Assembly (NCBI RefSeq): GCF_021603645.1
Contig: NZ_BQHJ01000002.1
Coordinates: 682,001 to 746,000, forward strand
Length of the DNA stretch: 64,000 nucleotides
Source: Pseudomonas pseudonitroreducens
GTDB lineage: Bacteria; Pseudomonadota; Gammaproteobacteria; Pseudomonadales; Pseudomonadaceae
Direction of reading: 5' to 3'
A program made the translations under genes and the position numbers. The notes beneath the pieces were generated by a model. The model searched no databases, had not been told where the DNA came from, and saw only the letters and a program-made list of their open reading frames with translations. The stretch's first letter is position 1. Each line of letters opens with the position of its first letter. Positions 34,681 through 44,419 of the stretch are shown here, piece after piece.

Positions 34681-35862
34681 TCAGACGGCCGGACGCAGCG
34701 AGTAGGTCTTCAGTTGCTCGGCGAATTCGCGCAAGGACTGGATGCCGCTGGCTTCCGCCTCGTGCACCCATTGCTTGATCGCGGCGAGCATGTCGTGGCC
34801 GTTGGCGCTGGTTTTCACCCAGATCTGTTGCAGGGCCAGGCGCTTCTCGTAGATCACCTGCAGGGACTGGCTCTGCGCGAGCAGGTCCTGGATGCGCGCG
34901 TGGTGGCGATCCTCCAGCAGGCTGGTTTCCCGCGAGAGCAGGCGCTTGGCGCGGCGGAACAGGTGACGCACGGACTCGTCGGCCTTGGCCAGTTCCTGCT
35001 TCACCAGCGGGCCGATCACCAGCTTGCGGTACTGCGCCATGATCTGGAAGCGGTTGTTGAGGATGGCCATGGCAGTATCCATGTCCAGGTTGCCCTTGCC
35101 TTCCACCCGGTGGGCGATCGGCGCCACACGGGCCACCTTGGCCAGACGCAGGAAGCTGAACAGCTTGATCCAGGCCCAGCCGAGGTCGAACTCCCACTTC
35201 TTCACCGACAGCTTGGCCGAGTTCGGATAGGTGTGGTGGTTGTTGTGCAGCTCTTCACCACCGATCAGGATGCCCCAGGGCACCAGGTTGGTGGCGGCGT
35301 CGCGGCACTCGAAGTTGCGGTAGCCGATGGCATGGCCCAGGCCGTTGATGACGCCGGCCGCCCAGACGGGAATCCACATCATCTGCACGGCCCAGACGGT
35401 CATGCCGAGCACGCCGAACAGGGCGAGGTCGATAACCGCCATCAGCACCACGCCGCCGATGGGGAAGCGCGAGTAGAGGTTGCGTTCGATCCAGTCATCC
35501 GGGCAGTTCTTGCCATAGATACGCAGGGTGTCGGCGTTCTCCGCCTCCTTGCGATACAGCTCGGCGCCGGTGCGCAGCACCGTGCCCAGCCCCTTGAACA
35601 CCGGGCTGTGCGGGTCTTCGGCGGTTTCGCACTTGGCGTGGTGCTTGCGATGGATGGCCGTCCATTCGCGAGTATTCATGGCGGTGGTCAGCCACAGCCA
35701 GAAGCGGAAGAAGTGCTGCAGCGCCGGGTGCAGTTCGAGCGCCCGATGCGCGGAATAGCGGTGCAGGTAGACCGTGACACCGACGATGGTGATATGGGTC
35801 AGGACCAGGGTGACCGCCACCAGTTGCCACGGCGACAGGTCAAGGAAACCGTTGTACCACAT
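34681..35862 (-). CDS. desA: Acyl-lipid/fatty-acid desaturase DesA
   Basis: Membrane di-iron desaturase that puts a double bond into phospholipid acyl chains; 393 residues. The three histidine boxes are present: HRYSAH, HRKHH and HNNHH. Membrane segments lie around residues 12-30, 45-60, 128-150 and 155-175. The C-terminal 130 residues are helical and charged, as in the Pseudomonas DesA. It faces the GGDEF-EAL gene across about 180 bases and ends at a bidirectional-looking terminator. In PAO1, as I recall, guanidinopropionate genes lie between this gene and the cyclase; they are absent here. Confidence 0.92.
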   Translation of the reverse strand: MWYNGFLDLSPWQLVAVTLVLTHITIVGVTVYLHRYSAHRALELHPALQHFFRFWLWLTTAMNTREWTAIHRKHHAKCETAEDPHSPVFKGLGTVLRTGAELYRKEAENADTLRIYGKNCPDDWIERNLYSRFPIGGVVLMAVIDLALFGVLGMTVWAVQMMWIPVWAAGVINGLGHAIGYRNFECRDAATNLVPWGILIGGEELHNNHHTYPNSAKLSVKKWEFDLGWAWIKLFSFLRLAKVARVAPIAHRVEGKGNLDMDTAMAILNNRFQIMAQYRKLVIGPLVKQELAKADESVRHLFRRAKRLLSRETSLLEDRHHARIQDLLAQSQSLQVIYEKRLALQQIWVKTSANGHDMLAAIKQWVHEAEASGIQSLREFAEQLKTYSLRPAV

Positions 35863-36041
35863 AGGCGATACTGTACCTCGGAAGGGGTGTGGGCTTTGCC
35901 CTGTTGGGCATGGATTGCCGGGAAAAGACAGCCCGCATTATCACTAAGCAGGTCCGGATTACCATCCGGTCTTTTAGATACGAACCAGGCCAACTGGCCA
36001 TCATTTATACTGCACAGCCAATAATTCCAACCCACTACCGC

Positions 36042-38315
36042 ATGAATCCAAGCCTCAGCGCCCTGCGCATCAGTCTTGTATACCTGATCGCCGCCACCCT
36101 CTGGGTGTGGCTGGGTGACCAATGGTTACAAAATCTCCTGCCCGATCCCGCTTCGCTGATGCAGGCGCTGGTGCTGAAGAAGTACCTGTTTCTCGCCATC
36201 ACCTTCCTGTTGCTGTTCTTCCTGCTCTGCCGGCACCTGCGCCAGCAGCACGCCGCGTTCGCCGCGCTGAGCGACAGCGAGCAGCGCCTGAGCCGCGCCT
36301 TCGCGGTGGTCGAGGACGGCATCTGGGACTGGGACCTGGAAACCCAGCGCGTCTATTACTCGCCCGGTTACGCCAACCTGATCGGCCTGCCGCTGGAACA
36401 CCTGAGCGATGACCTGCTGCTCTGGGAAAACCGCCTGCACCCGGACGACCGCGCGCGCACCCTGGCCCTCCACCAGGACTGCATCCAGGGCCTGCGCACC
36501 CGCCTGGAGTGCGTCTATCGCATCCGCCACGGCGACGGCAGCTATCGCTGGGTGCGCAGCAGCGGCCGGCTGACCCGCGCCGAGGACGGCCGCCCGCTGC
36601 GCCTGACCGGGGTCAACCGCGACATCACCCACCAGCGCAGCAACGAAGACCACCTGCGCCAGGCCGCCGCGGTATTCGAGGCAACCCAGGAAGGCCTGCT
36701 GGTGACCGATGCGCGCGGCGTGATCGTGCACACCAACCCGTCCTTCTCGCGCATCACCGGCTACAGCGCCGAGGACGTGCTCGGCGTCCAGCCGTCGCTG
36801 CTCAAGTCCGGCCGCCAGGACGCCGCCTTCTACCAGTGCATGTGGACCGCGCTGCATGAGAATGGCGTGTGGAGCGGCGAAATCTGGAACCGCCGCAAGA
36901 GCGGCGAGGTGTACCCGCAGTGGCAGCACATCCGCGCCGTGCGCAATGAAGAGGGCGAGCTGACCCACTACGTCGCAGTGTTCTCCGACCTCAGCAGCCT
37001 CAAGCGCTCGCAGCACGAACTGGATTTCCTCGCCCACCATGATCCGCTGACCGGCCTGCCCAACCGCCTGCTGCTGCGCGAGCGCATCGAGCAGGCGCTG
37101 GCCCGCGCCGAGCGCGAACAGGGCGGCGGCGCGCTGCTGAGCATCGATCTGGACCACTTCAAGCACATCAACGACAGCCTCGGCCACACCATCGGCGACC
37201 TGCTGATCCGTGCGGTGGCCGAGCGCCTGGAAAACTGTCTGGACGAGCGCTGCTGCCTGGCGCGCCTGGGCGGCGACGAATTCGCCGTGGTCCTCGAAAG
37301 CCAGCAGCCACACCACGCCAGCAGCCTCGCCCAGCGCCTGCTGGAAGCGATGAGTGCGCCCTTCGAGGTCAACGATCAGGTCATCTACATGTCGGTGAGC
37401 CTGGGGGTCAGCCTGTTTCCCGAAGACGCGCGCAACGTCGACCATCTGATGCAGCACGCCGACGCCGCGCTGTTCCAGGCCAAGGCCAGCGGGCGCAATC
37501 TCTACGCCTTCTATACCCCCGAGCTGACCGCCCGCGCGCGCTCCCACGTACAGGTGGAGTCGGCGCTGCGCCACGCGCTGGACCACGACGAACTGCGCCT
37601 GTACTTCCAGCCGGTACATGACCTGGCCAGCGGGCGCATGGTCGGCGTCGAGTCGCTGGTGCGCTGGCAGCACCCGCAACGCGGCCTGATCGCGCCGGGC
37701 GAGTTCATTCCGGTGGCCGAGGAAAGCGGCCTGATCACCGCCATCGATGCCTGGGTGCTGGAGCGGGCCTGCCGGCAGATGCGCCAGTGGCTGGATGCGG
37801 GAATCGGCCTGGAGTTCATCGCGGTCAACGTCTCCAGCCGGTTGTTCGGTCGCGGCGGGCTGGAGGAGCGTGTGGCCCTGGCCCTGGAGCAGAGCGGCCT
37901 GGAACCGCATCACCTGGAACTGGAAATCACCGAAAGCGCGGTGATGGACAACTTCGACCAGGCCCTGGAGCTGCTCTGCCAGCTGCGCCTGCTGGGCGTG
38001 CACTTGGCCATCGACGACTTCGGCACCGGCTACTCCTCGCTGATGCGCCTCAAGCGCATGCCGGTGCACAAGCTGAAGATCGACCAGGGTTTCGTCGCCG
38101 GCCTGCCGGACGAATCCGAGGATGCCGTCATCGCCTGCGCAGTGATCGCCCTGGGCCAGAGCATGGGCCTGCAGGTGGTCGCCGAAGGCATCGAGCGCCC
38201 CGACCAGGCCGCCTTCCTGCTCACCCACGCCTGCAACTTCGGCCAGGGCTACTGGTACGGATCGCCCCAGCCGGCCGAGAACCTGCTGGCACAATTGCCA
38301 CGCAGCACCGCATGA
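36042..38315 (+). CDS. Membrane PAS-PAS-GGDEF-EAL cyclic di-GMP protein
   Basis: 757 residues. Two membrane segments lie near residues 6-25 and 45-63, then two PAS domains (about 85-200 and 210-325), GGDEF (about 335-495) and EAL (about 505-755). The GGDEF motif is intact (ARLGGDEFAVV), but no RxxD I-site precedes it. The phosphodiesterase domain has ESLVRW in place of EALVRW, keeping the glutamate, plus ELEITESAV, AIDDFGTGYSSL, KIDQGFVAGL and VVAEGIE, so it should be active. The start MNPSLSALRIS at 36042 places the membrane segment at the N-terminus. Net activity cannot be told. Confidence 0.9.
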   Translation: MNPSLSALRISLVYLIAATLWVWLGDQWLQNLLPDPASLMQALVLKKYLFLAITFLLLFFLLCRHLRQQHAAFAALSDSEQRLSRAFAVVEDGIWDWDLETQRVYYSPGYANLIGLPLEHLSDDLLLWENRLHPDDRARTLALHQDCIQGLRTRLECVYRIRHGDGSYRWVRSSGRLTRAEDGRPLRLTGVNRDITHQRSNEDHLRQAAAVFEATQEGLLVTDARGVIVHTNPSFSRITGYSAEDVLGVQPSLLKSGRQDAAFYQCMWTALHENGVWSGEIWNRRKSGEVYPQWQHIRAVRNEEGELTHYVAVFSDLSSLKRSQHELDFLAHHDPLTGLPNRLLLRERIEQALARAEREQGGGALLSIDLDHFKHINDSLGHTIGDLLIRAVAERLENCLDERCCLARLGGDEFAVVLESQQPHHASSLAQRLLEAMSAPFEVNDQVIYMSVSLGVSLFPEDARNVDHLMQHADAALFQAKASGRNLYAFYTPELTARARSHVQVESALRHALDHDELRLYFQPVHDLASGRMVGVESLVRWQHPQRGLIAPGEFIPVAEESGLITAIDAWVLERACRQMRQWLDAGIGLEFIAVNVSSRLFGRGGLEERVALALEQSGLEPHHLELEITESAVMDNFDQALELLCQLRLLGVHLAIDDFGTGYSSLMRLKRMPVHKLKIDQGFVAGLPDESEDAVIACAVIALGQSMGLQVVAEGIERPDQAAFLLTHACNFGQGYWYGSPQPAENLLAQLPRSTA

Positions 38316-38346
38316 ATCCACGCTAAAAACTTTCTGATATATAAAA

Positions 38347-38371
38347 ATTCTTAAACAGTATTTTTAAGAAT
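38347..38371. promoter_or_regulatory. AT-rich inverted repeat upstream of oscA
   Basis: ATTCTTAAA and TTTAAGAAT form a perfect 9-bp inverted repeat around 7 bases, in an AT-rich patch before oscA. It could be a binding site for a sulfur regulator such as CysB, part of the promoter, or a terminator of the preceding gene. Not resolvable by eye. Confidence 0.4.
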
Positions 38372-38455
38372 ATCCAGCTCCTGCCTAAGATGCGCTCACA
38401 CCGCACGCGCCGTTGGTGAATCGGCCGGTGGTCAACCCATTAGGAGCAGATACCC

Positions 38456-38638
38456 ATGAGCGCAACCCTCCGTAGCCTGGACGGCCAGGACGAAGCCAAC
38501 ATCCTGCGCGAAGTGCAGAGCGCCCTGCGTGGCCTGCGTTTCGGCGCTGTCGAGATCACCGTGCACAACGGCCAGGTCGTGCAGATCGAACGCAAGGAAA
38601 AATTCCGCCTGCAGCAGAGCCCGGGCAAACCTGCCTGA
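38456..38638 (+). CDS. oscA: Small sulfur-starvation protein OscA (DUF2292/YezD family)
   Basis: 60-residue cytoplasmic protein of the DUF2292 family, with the core GAVEITVHNGQVVQIERKEK. The ATG at 38456 follows GGAG. Its Pseudomonas homologue oscA lies just upstream of sbp and was reported to be needed for growth on organosulfur compounds, especially under chromate stress; the same arrangement is seen here. The molecular function is not known. About 170 bases separate it from sbp. Confidence 0.82.
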   Translation: MSATLRSLDGQDEANILREVQSALRGLRFGAVEITVHNGQVVQIERKEKFRLQQSPGKPA

Positions 38639-38808
38639 GCGCCTGGGCCCCTGACTCGCGAACACGACTGGACCACCGGAGCGTCGCCATGACCGCCCTG
38701 CCCCACCGGTACTGCAGCTGCCAGCCACGAATGCGTGGCTGACATCGCCCCCCGAAAGACCCTGCCCAACAAACACAAATAGAACTGCATTTATTTCAGG
38801 AGCTGCAC

Positions 38809-39807
38809 ATGTCCATCCGCCGTTTCGCCCTGGCCGCACTGGCCAGCGCCCTGATCGCCGGCCCCGTCTCCGCCGCGACCCAACTGCTGAACGTTTCCTA
38901 CGACCCGACCCGCGAGCTGTACCAGGCCTACAACGCCGCCTTCATCAAGCACTGGAAGGCCCAGGGCGGTGACGACCTGACCGTGCAGCAATCCCACGGT
39001 GGCTCGGGCAAACAGGCCCGCGCCGTGATCGATGGCCTGAAGGCCGATGTGGTGACCCTGGCCCTGGCCGGCGACATCGACGAACTGAACAAGCTGGGCA
39101 AGCTGCTGCCCGCCGACTGGCAAGCGCGCCTGCCCGACAACAGCACTCCCTACACCTCGACCATCGTGTTCCTGGTCCGCAAGGGCAACCCCAAGGGCAT
39201 CAAGGACTGGGCCGACCTGACCAAGCAGGGCGTCGAGGTCATCACCCCGAACCCGAAGACCTCCGGCGGCGCCCGCTGGAACTTCCTGGCCGCCTGGGCC
39301 TGGGCGAAGAAGGAATATGGCAGCGACGAGAAAGCCCAGGAATACGTGCAGAACCTGTACAAGCACGTGCCGGTTCTGGACACTGGCGCCCGCGGTTCGA
39401 CCATCACCTTCGTCAACAACAACATTGGCGACGTGCTGCTGGCCTGGGAAAACGAAGCCTTCCTGGCCAAGAAGGAACAGGGCGGCGAGAACTTCGAGAT
39501 CGTCGTTCCGTCCGTGTCCATCCTGGCCGAGCCGCCGGTGGCCGTGGTCGACAAGACCGTCGACAAGAAAGGCACCCGCAAGGTCGCCGAGGAATACCTG
39601 AAGTACCTGTACAGCGAAGAAGGCCAGCGCATTGCCGCGCAGAACTTCTACCGCCCGCGTAACGAGAAGGTCGCAGCCGAGTTCGCCAATCAGTTCCCGA
39701 AACTGAACCTGGTGACCATCGACAAGGACTTCGGCGGCTGGAAGGTCGCGCAGCCCAAGTTCTTCAACGACGGCGGCATCTTCGACAAGATCTACCAGGC
39801 GCAGTAA
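38809..39807 (+). CDS. sbp: Periplasmic sulfate-binding protein Sbp
   Basis: Binds sulfate (and thiosulfate in some relatives) for the CysTWA importer. It is 332 residues with signal peptide [20 protein letters not shown], continuing to SAA. It has the family segments [53 protein letters not shown] and [11 protein letters not shown], which form the sulfate pocket. AGGAG precedes the ATG. It is followed by a hairpin and then cysT, cysW and cysA in the same direction. Confidence 0.95.
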   Translation: MSIRRFALAALASALIAGPVSAATQLLNVSYDPTRELYQAYNAAFIKHWKAQGGDDLTVQQSHGGSGKQARAVIDGLKADVVTLALAGDIDELNKLGKLLPADWQARLPDNSTPYTSTIVFLVRKGNPKGIKDWADLTKQGVEVITPNPKTSGGARWNFLAAWAWAKKEYGSDEKAQEYVQNLYKHVPVLDTGARGSTITFVNNNIGDVLLAWENEAFLAKKEQGGENFEIVVPSVSILAEPPVAVVDKTVDKKGTRKVAEEYLKYLYSEEGQRIAAQNFYRPRNEKVAAEFANQFPKLNLVTIDKDFGGWKVAQPKFFNDGGIFDKIYQAQ

Positions 39808-39881
39808 TGCACCACCCGCCCGGCACTGCGCCGGGCGGCCCGATCCGCGCAGGCCGGTGCACAGCCCGCGCGGAAGGAAAA

Positions 39882-39901
39882 CCCCCGCCCCATGGCGGGG
39901 G
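39882..39901. other. Hairpin between sbp and cysT
   Basis: CCCCCGCC pairs with GGCGGGGG around a short loop in the 123-base gap. Without a T-run it is likely a partial terminator or an mRNA-stabilising stem, giving more sbp than cysT product, a common arrangement for binding-protein genes. Confidence 0.5.
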
Positions 39902-39930
39902 CTCAACGCGTTCACGAGAAAGGACAGCAA

Positions 39931-40749
39931 ATGTCGCGACGCATCTCCCCGGTCATACCCGGCTTCGGGCTGACTCTGGGCTACACCCTGGTGTATCTCA
40001 GCCTGTTGGTGCTGATTCCGCTGGGGGCCATGTTCCTCAAGACGACCCAGCTCTCCTGGGATCAGTTCTGGACCATCATCACCGCGCCGCGAGTCATCGC
40101 CGCGCTCAAGCTGAGCTTCGGCACCGCGCTGATCGCCGCGTTGATCAACGGCGTGATCGGCACCCTGCTGGCCTGGGTGCTGGTGCGCTACCGCTTCCCC
40201 GGGCGCAAGATCATCGACGCCATGATCGACCTGCCCTTCGCCCTCCCCACCGCCGTGGCCGGCATCGCGCTCACCGCGCTGTATGCGCCCAATGGCCTGG
40301 TCGGGCGCTTCGCCACCGAGATCGGCCTGAAGATCGCCTATACCCCGCTGGGTATCACCCTGGCGCTGACCTTCGTGGTCCTGCCCTTCGTGGTGCGCAC
40401 GGTGCAGCCGGTGCTGGCCGATATTCCGCGTGAAGTCGAAGAAGCCGCCGCCTGCCTGGGCGCCAAGCCGCTGCAGGTGTTCCGCCACGTGCTGCTGCCG
40501 GCGCTGCTGCCCGCCTGGTTGACCGGTTTCGCCCTGGCCTTCGCCCGCGGTGTCGGCGAGTACGGCTCGGTGATCTTCATCGCCGGAAACATGCCGATGA
40601 AGACCGAGATCCTGCCGTTGCTGATCATGGTCAAGCTGGACCAGTACGACTACACCGGCGCCACCGCCATCGGCGTGCTGATGCTGGTCGTCGCCTTCGT
40701 CCTGCTGCTGCTGATCAACCTGCTGCAACGCCGCATCGAAACGCCTTGA
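39931..40749 (+). CDS. cysT: Sulfate ABC transporter permease CysT
   Basis: Inner-membrane permease subunit, 272 residues, about six membrane segments. The binding-protein-dependent transport signature is [20 protein letters not shown], the EAA loop contacting Cys[18 protein letters not shown] near residue 205 is conserved in CysT/CysU. The start [13 protein letters not shown] at 39931 has AAAGGA upstream, better than the longer frame through the hairpin. It lies between sbp and cysW. Confidence 0.94.
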   Translation: MSRRISPVIPGFGLTLGYTLVYLSLLVLIPLGAMFLKTTQLSWDQFWTIITAPRVIAALKLSFGTALIAALINGVIGTLLAWVLVRYRFPGRKIIDAMIDLPFALPTAVAGIALTALYAPNGLVGRFATEIGLKIAYTPLGITLALTFVVLPFVVRTVQPVLADIPREVEEAAACLGAKPLQVFRHVLLPALLPAWLTGFALAFARGVGEYGSVIFIAGNMPMKTEILPLLIMVKLDQYDYTGATAIGVLMLVVAFVLLLLINLLQRRIETP

Positions 40750-40759
40750 GGAGCGCGCC

Positions 40760-41632
40760 ATGAGTACCGCAAGCCTTTCCGCCGCGGCCGCTGCCAACGC
40801 TGCTCGCCGGGGTAATGTCTGGGGCCGTCGCGCCCTGATCGCGCTGGCCTGGCTGGCCTTCGCGCTGTTCCTGCTGCTGCCGCTGTTCGTGGTGCTGAGC
40901 GAGGCGCTGAAGCAGGGTTTCGGCACCTTCTTCGAAGCCATCCTGGAACCTGACGCGCTGGCCGCGCTGAAGCTGACGCTGATCGCCGTGGGCATCTCGG
41001 TACCGCTGAACCTGGTGTTCGGCGTCTCCGCTGCCTGGTGCGTGACCAAGTTCGAGTTTCCCGGCAAGAGCATCCTGGTCACCCTGATCGACCTGCCGTT
41101 CTCGGTCTCCCCGGTGATCGCCGGCCTGATCTACGTGCTGCTGTTCGGCGCCCAGGGCTACTTCGGCGAGTGGCTGTCGGACCACGACATCCAGATCGTC
41201 TTCGCCGTGCCCGGCATCGTCCTCGCCACCCTCTTCGTTACCTTCCCCTTCGTCGCCCGCGAACTGATCCCGCTGATGCAGGAACAGGGCACGCAGGAAG
41301 AGGAAGCCGCGCGCCTGCTCGGCGCCAACGGCTGGCAGATGTTCTGGCACGTGACCCTGCCGAACATCAAATGGGGCCTGATCTACGGCGTGGTGCTCTG
41401 CACCGCGCGGGCCATGGGCGAGTTCGGCGCCGTGTCGGTGGTCTCCGGGCACATCCGCGGCGTCACCAACACCCTGCCGCTGCACGTCGAAATCCTCTAC
41501 AACGAGTACAACCACGTCGCCGCTTTCAGCGTTGCCACCCTGTTGCTGTTGATGGCCCTCGTCATCCTGCTGCTCAAGCAGTGGAGCGAGTCGCGCCTGT
41601 CCCGCACCAAAGTCAAAGCTGACGATGAATAA
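40760..41632 (+). CDS. cysW: Sulfate ABC transporter permease CysW
   Basis: Second permease subunit, 290 residues. After a 30-residue cytoplasmic N-terminus it has about six membrane segments. The EAA loop is [20 protein letters not shown], and [19 protein letters not shown] is typical of CysW. GAGGAG precedes the ATG at 40760, ten bases after the cysT stop, consistent with one operon. It should form the membrane pore with CysT. Confidence 0.94.
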   Translation: MSTASLSAAAAANAARRGNVWGRRALIALAWLAFALFLLLPLFVVLSEALKQGFGTFFEAILEPDALAALKLTLIAVGISVPLNLVFGVSAAWCVTKFEFPGKSILVTLIDLPFSVSPVIAGLIYVLLFGAQGYFGEWLSDHDIQIVFAVPGIVLATLFVTFPFVARELIPLMQEQGTQEEEAARLLGANGWQMFWHVTLPNIKWGLIYGVVLCTARAMGEFGAVSVVSGHIRGVTNTLPLHVEILYNEYNHVAAFSVATLLLLMALVILLLKQWSESRLSRTKVKADDE

Positions 41633-41646
41633 GTGAGAGCCCAGCC

Positions 41647-42636
41647 ATGAGCATCGAGATCCGTAACGTCAGCAAGAACTTCAACGCCTTCAAGGCGCTG
41701 AACGACATCAACCTGGATATCCACAGCGGCGAGCTGGTCGCCCTGCTCGGCCCGTCCGGCTGCGGCAAGACCACCCTGCTGCGCATCATCGCCGGCCTGG
41801 AAACCCCGGACGTCGGCAACATCGTGTTCCACGGCGAGGACGTCTCACAGCATGACGTGCGCGATCGCAACGTCGGCTTCGTGTTCCAGCACTACGCGCT
41901 GTTCCGCCACATGACGGTGTTCGACAACGTCGCCTTCGGCCTGCGCATGAAGCCGAAGAAGGAGCGCCCGAGCGAAGCGCGCATCGCCGAGAAGGTCCAC
42001 GAACTGCTCAACATGGTGCAGCTGGACTGGCTGTCCGACCGCTACCCGGAGCAGCTCTCCGGCGGCCAGCGCCAGCGTATCGCCCTGGCCCGAGCGCTGG
42101 CGGTAGAACCGAAGATCCTGCTGCTCGACGAACCCTTCGGCGCCCTCGACGCCAAGGTGCGTAAAGAACTGCGCCGCTGGCTGGCGCGTCTGCACGAGGA
42201 GATCAACCTGACCTCCGTGTTCGTCACCCACGACCAGGAAGAGGCAATGGAAGTCGCCGACCGCATCGTGGTGATGAACAAGGGCGTGATCGAGCAAATA
42301 GGCTCGCCGGGCGAGGTCTACGAGAACCCGGCCAGCGACTTCGTCTACCACTTCCTCGGCGACTCCAACCGCCTGCACCTGGGTGGTGACGAGCATGTGC
42401 TGTTCCGTCCGCACGAGATCTCGCTGTCGCGCTCGGAAGTGGCCGAGCACCGCGCCGCCGAAGTCCGCGACATCCGCCCGCTGGGCGCGATCACCCGGGT
42501 GACCCTCAAGGTCGATGGCCAGGACGAGCTGATCGAGGCCGAAGTGGTCAAGGACCACGACAGCCTCACCGGCCTGGCGCGCGGCGAGACGCTGTACTTC
42601 AAGCCGAAGGCCTATCAGCCGGTGGCCAACATCTGA
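41647..42636 (+). CDS. cysA: Sulfate ABC transporter ATPase CysA
   Basis: ATP-hydrolysing subunit of the sulfate importer, 329 residues. Walker A is [12 protein letters not shown], the signature [15 protein letters not shown], Walker [14 protein letters not shown] and the switch histidine [16 protein letters not shown]-like C-terminal domain covers about residues 235-329. It follows cysW by 14 bases and ends the operon; a REP palindrome lies just after the stop. Confidence 0.95.
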   Translation: MSIEIRNVSKNFNAFKALNDINLDIHSGELVALLGPSGCGKTTLLRIIAGLETPDVGNIVFHGEDVSQHDVRDRNVGFVFQHYALFRHMTVFDNVAFGLRMKPKKERPSEARIAEKVHELLNMVQLDWLSDRYPEQLSGGQRQRIALARALAVEPKILLLDEPFGALDAKVRKELRRWLARLHEEINLTSVFVTHDQEEAMEVADRIVVMNKGVIEQIGSPGEVYENPASDFVYHFLGDSNRLHLGGDEHVLFRPHEISLSRSEVAEHRAAEVRDIRPLGAITRVTLKVDGQDELIEAEVVKDHDSLTGLARGETLYFKPKAYQPVANI

Positions 42637-42654
42637 TCCGGCAAAGCGCTTTTC

Positions 42655-42723
42655 TGTAGGAGCGAGCAAGCTCGCGAATAACTCCGCTACGGGGTCGGGT
42701 TCGCGAGCAAGCTCGCTCCTACA
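42655..42723. repeat. Pseudomonas REP palindrome after cysA
   Basis: TGTAGGAGCGAGCAAGCTCG and CGAGCAAGCTCGCTCCTACA form an inverted pair around about 30 bases. Same family as 10152, 43568 and 62242. Confidence 0.85.
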
Positions 42724-42796
42724 AGAGCCTCCCGCGCTTCCCCATGGCTTTCAAACCCTCGTATCCTGCCGACCTTGCTTTCAACAAGGCCCGGCC

Positions 42797-43546
42797 ATGT
42801 TCGACGCCCTCCCGCAACACCTCGAACTGATCGTTCTCACCTTCCTCCTCGCCGGCCTGGTGAAAGGTGTGGTGGGGCTCGGCCTGCCCACCGTCGCCGT
42901 CGGGCTGCTCGGGCTGGTGATGCCGCCGATGCAGGCCGCTGCGATCCTCGTCGTGCCATCCACCGTCACCAACATCTGGCAGCTCGCCGCCGGCCCGCGC
43001 TTCCTCGGGCTGCTCAAGCGCTTGTGGGGGATGCTCGTAGGCATCGTCGTCGGCACCCTGGCGGTGGGCTGGCTGCTGGCGGGGGAAAACTGGCCGGCGG
43101 CCACGCCGTTGCTGGGCGTGGCGCTGATCCTCTATGCGTTGCTCGGGCTGTCGAACAAGCGCTTCAGCGTGGCGCCAAGGCACGAGCGCTGGCTGTCGCC
43201 ACTGATCGGGGTGATCACCGGCGGCGTCACCGCCGTGACCGGCGTCTTCGTGATTCCGGCCGTGCCTTTCCTGCAGGCCCTGGGGCTGGAGAAGGACGAT
43301 CTGGTGCAGGCGCTGGGGCTGTCGTTCACCGTCTCGACGCTGGCCCTGGCAATCACCCTCAGCCAGCACGGCTCGCTGTTGCAGGCGGACGTGCTCGGCT
43401 TGTCCCTGCTGGCCCTGTTACCGGCGCTGGCGGGCATGTACCTGGGCACCTGGCTGCGCTCGCGGATCAGCCCGCTGGCGTTCCGTCGCTGCTTCTTCGG
43501 CGGGCTGTTGCTGCTGGGCGCGGACCTGGCAATTCGCGGTATCTAA
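42797..43546 (+). CDS. TauE/SafE-family membrane transporter
   Basis: Inner-membrane protein, 249 residues, about eight membrane segments, with the TauE/SafE repeat start LAGLVKGVVGLGLPTVAVGL and its second-half counterpart GVITGGVTAVTGVFVIPAVP. Family members export sulfite or organosulfonates, among others. It follows the sulfate operon in the same direction but has a REP between them, so it may be separately transcribed. A link to sulfur metabolism is suggested by place and family only. Confidence 0.85.
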   Translation: MFDALPQHLELIVLTFLLAGLVKGVVGLGLPTVAVGLLGLVMPPMQAAAILVVPSTVTNIWQLAAGPRFLGLLKRLWGMLVGIVVGTLAVGWLLAGENWPAATPLLGVALILYALLGLSNKRFSVAPRHERWLSPLIGVITGGVTAVTGVFVIPAVPFLQALGLEKDDLVQALGLSFTVSTLALAITLSQHGSLLQADVLGLSLLALLPALAGMYLGTWLRSRISPLAFRRCFFGGLLLLGADLAIRGI

Positions 43547-43567
43547 TCTCGCGCCGGATTGCCTTTC

Positions 43568-43638
43568 TGTAGGAGCGAGCTTGCTCGCGAACCCAGCCCC
43601 GGCAGCGGAGCTTGTTCGCGAGCAAGCTCGCTCCTACA
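43568..43638. repeat. Pseudomonas REP palindrome after the TauE/SafE gene
   Basis: TGTAGGAGCGAGCTTGCTCG and CGAGCAAGCTCGCTCCTACA in inverted orientation. It is one of two REPs flanking the transporter gene. Confidence 0.85.
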
Positions 43639-43662
43639 CGTCTGTCCCTCGCTGGCGCAACC

Positions 43663-43722
43663 CTGTAGGGCGCATAACGCCCATGGCGTTATCCGCCCCG
43701 TGCCCGGTTATGCGCCCTACAA
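43663..43722. repeat. Second-type palindromic intergenic repeat
   Basis: CTGTAGGGCGCATAACGCC and GGTTATGCGCCCTACAAGG form an outer inverted pair, with GGCGTTATCCGC near the centre. A shorter related element, GTAGGGCGGATAACC, is at 45925. Distinct from the GAGCGAGC REP family. Confidence 0.7.
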
Positions 43723-43751
43723 GGCCACGTCTCCCGGGGCAGAGTGGCAAT

Positions 43752-44315
43752 TCACTGCTCGTCCAGATGACGGATCAGGAAATCCCGGCTCGACTCGACG
43801 ATAGCCTTCTGTGCCTGCTCGCTCGCCACCATCCGCGCCAGCACCAGCGCGCCGACACATTGCGCCAGCAGGGCCCAGGCGTCTTCCGCCGAGCCCAGCA
43901 CTTCAGCCCATGCCTGCTGCAATTCCACCAGCGCATCCTCGGCGCTTTGACGTACTGACTCGTCGGCGCGGGCAATCTCCGCGCCCAGCGCCGGAATCGC
44001 GCAACCGGCAGCCGCATCCTGCACATGGGTGACGTTCAGGTAGCGCTTCAGCCCGCGCTCCAGGCGCGCACGGTCGAGCACCTTGCCCTTCGCCGCGAGG
44101 CGCTCGACGCTCTGGCTCAGCTCGCGCTCGACGATGGCGGCGAACAGCTCGTCCTTCGAACCGAAGTGGTTGTAGAACGCCCCGCCGGACAGCCCCACGG
44201 CCTTCATCAGCCCGTCCACGCCGGTGGTGGCGAAACCGCCCTGCTTGGCGAGCGAACCGCTGCTGTCGAGCAGGCGCTGGCGGGTTTCTTCCTTGTGGGT
44301 GGCTGAGTAGCGCAT
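43752..44315 (-). CDS. TetR-family repressor
   Basis: 187 residues. The N-terminal helix-turn-helix covers about residues 8-55 (RLLDSSGSLAKQGGFATTGV, GLSGGAFYNHFGSKDELF), typical of the AcuR/NemR-like TetR branch. The C-terminal part has one cysteine (AAAGCAIPALG) common to this branch. It is divergent from the SDR gene at 44420 with tandem dyads between them, so it probably represses that gene and itself. The ligand is unknown. Confidence 0.88.
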   Translation of the reverse strand: MRYSATHKEETRQRLLDSSGSLAKQGGFATTGVDGLMKAVGLSGGAFYNHFGSKDELFAAIVERELSQSVERLAAKGKVLDRARLERGLKRYLNVTHVQDAAAGCAIPALGAEIARADESVRQSAEDALVELQQAWAEVLGSAEDAWALLAQCVGALVLARMVASEQAQKAIVESSRDFLIRHLDEQ

Positions 44316-44360
44316 GGAGCGCCTCCGTGGAAGCGGTTGACGATGCCTCGGATATTAACA

Positions 44361-44390
44361 TAACGTTCGTTTACCTAACGACCGTTTACC
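44361..44390. promoter_or_regulatory. Tandem 15-bp repeats, candidate TetR operator
   Basis: TAACGTTCGTTTACC is directly followed by TAACGACCGTTTACC; each contains AACG-2-CGTT. They lie between the divergent TetR and SDR genes and are the obvious binding site for this regulator. Confidence 0.6.
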
Positions 44391-44419
44391 AACTTTCGCG
44401 CACCCCTGAGGAAACGAGA

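Noticed and set aside
36042-38315. Loss of phosphodiesterase activity because EAL reads ESL
   Set aside because: The metal-binding glutamate is kept and all other EAL motifs are intact; E-x-L variants are common in active enzymes.
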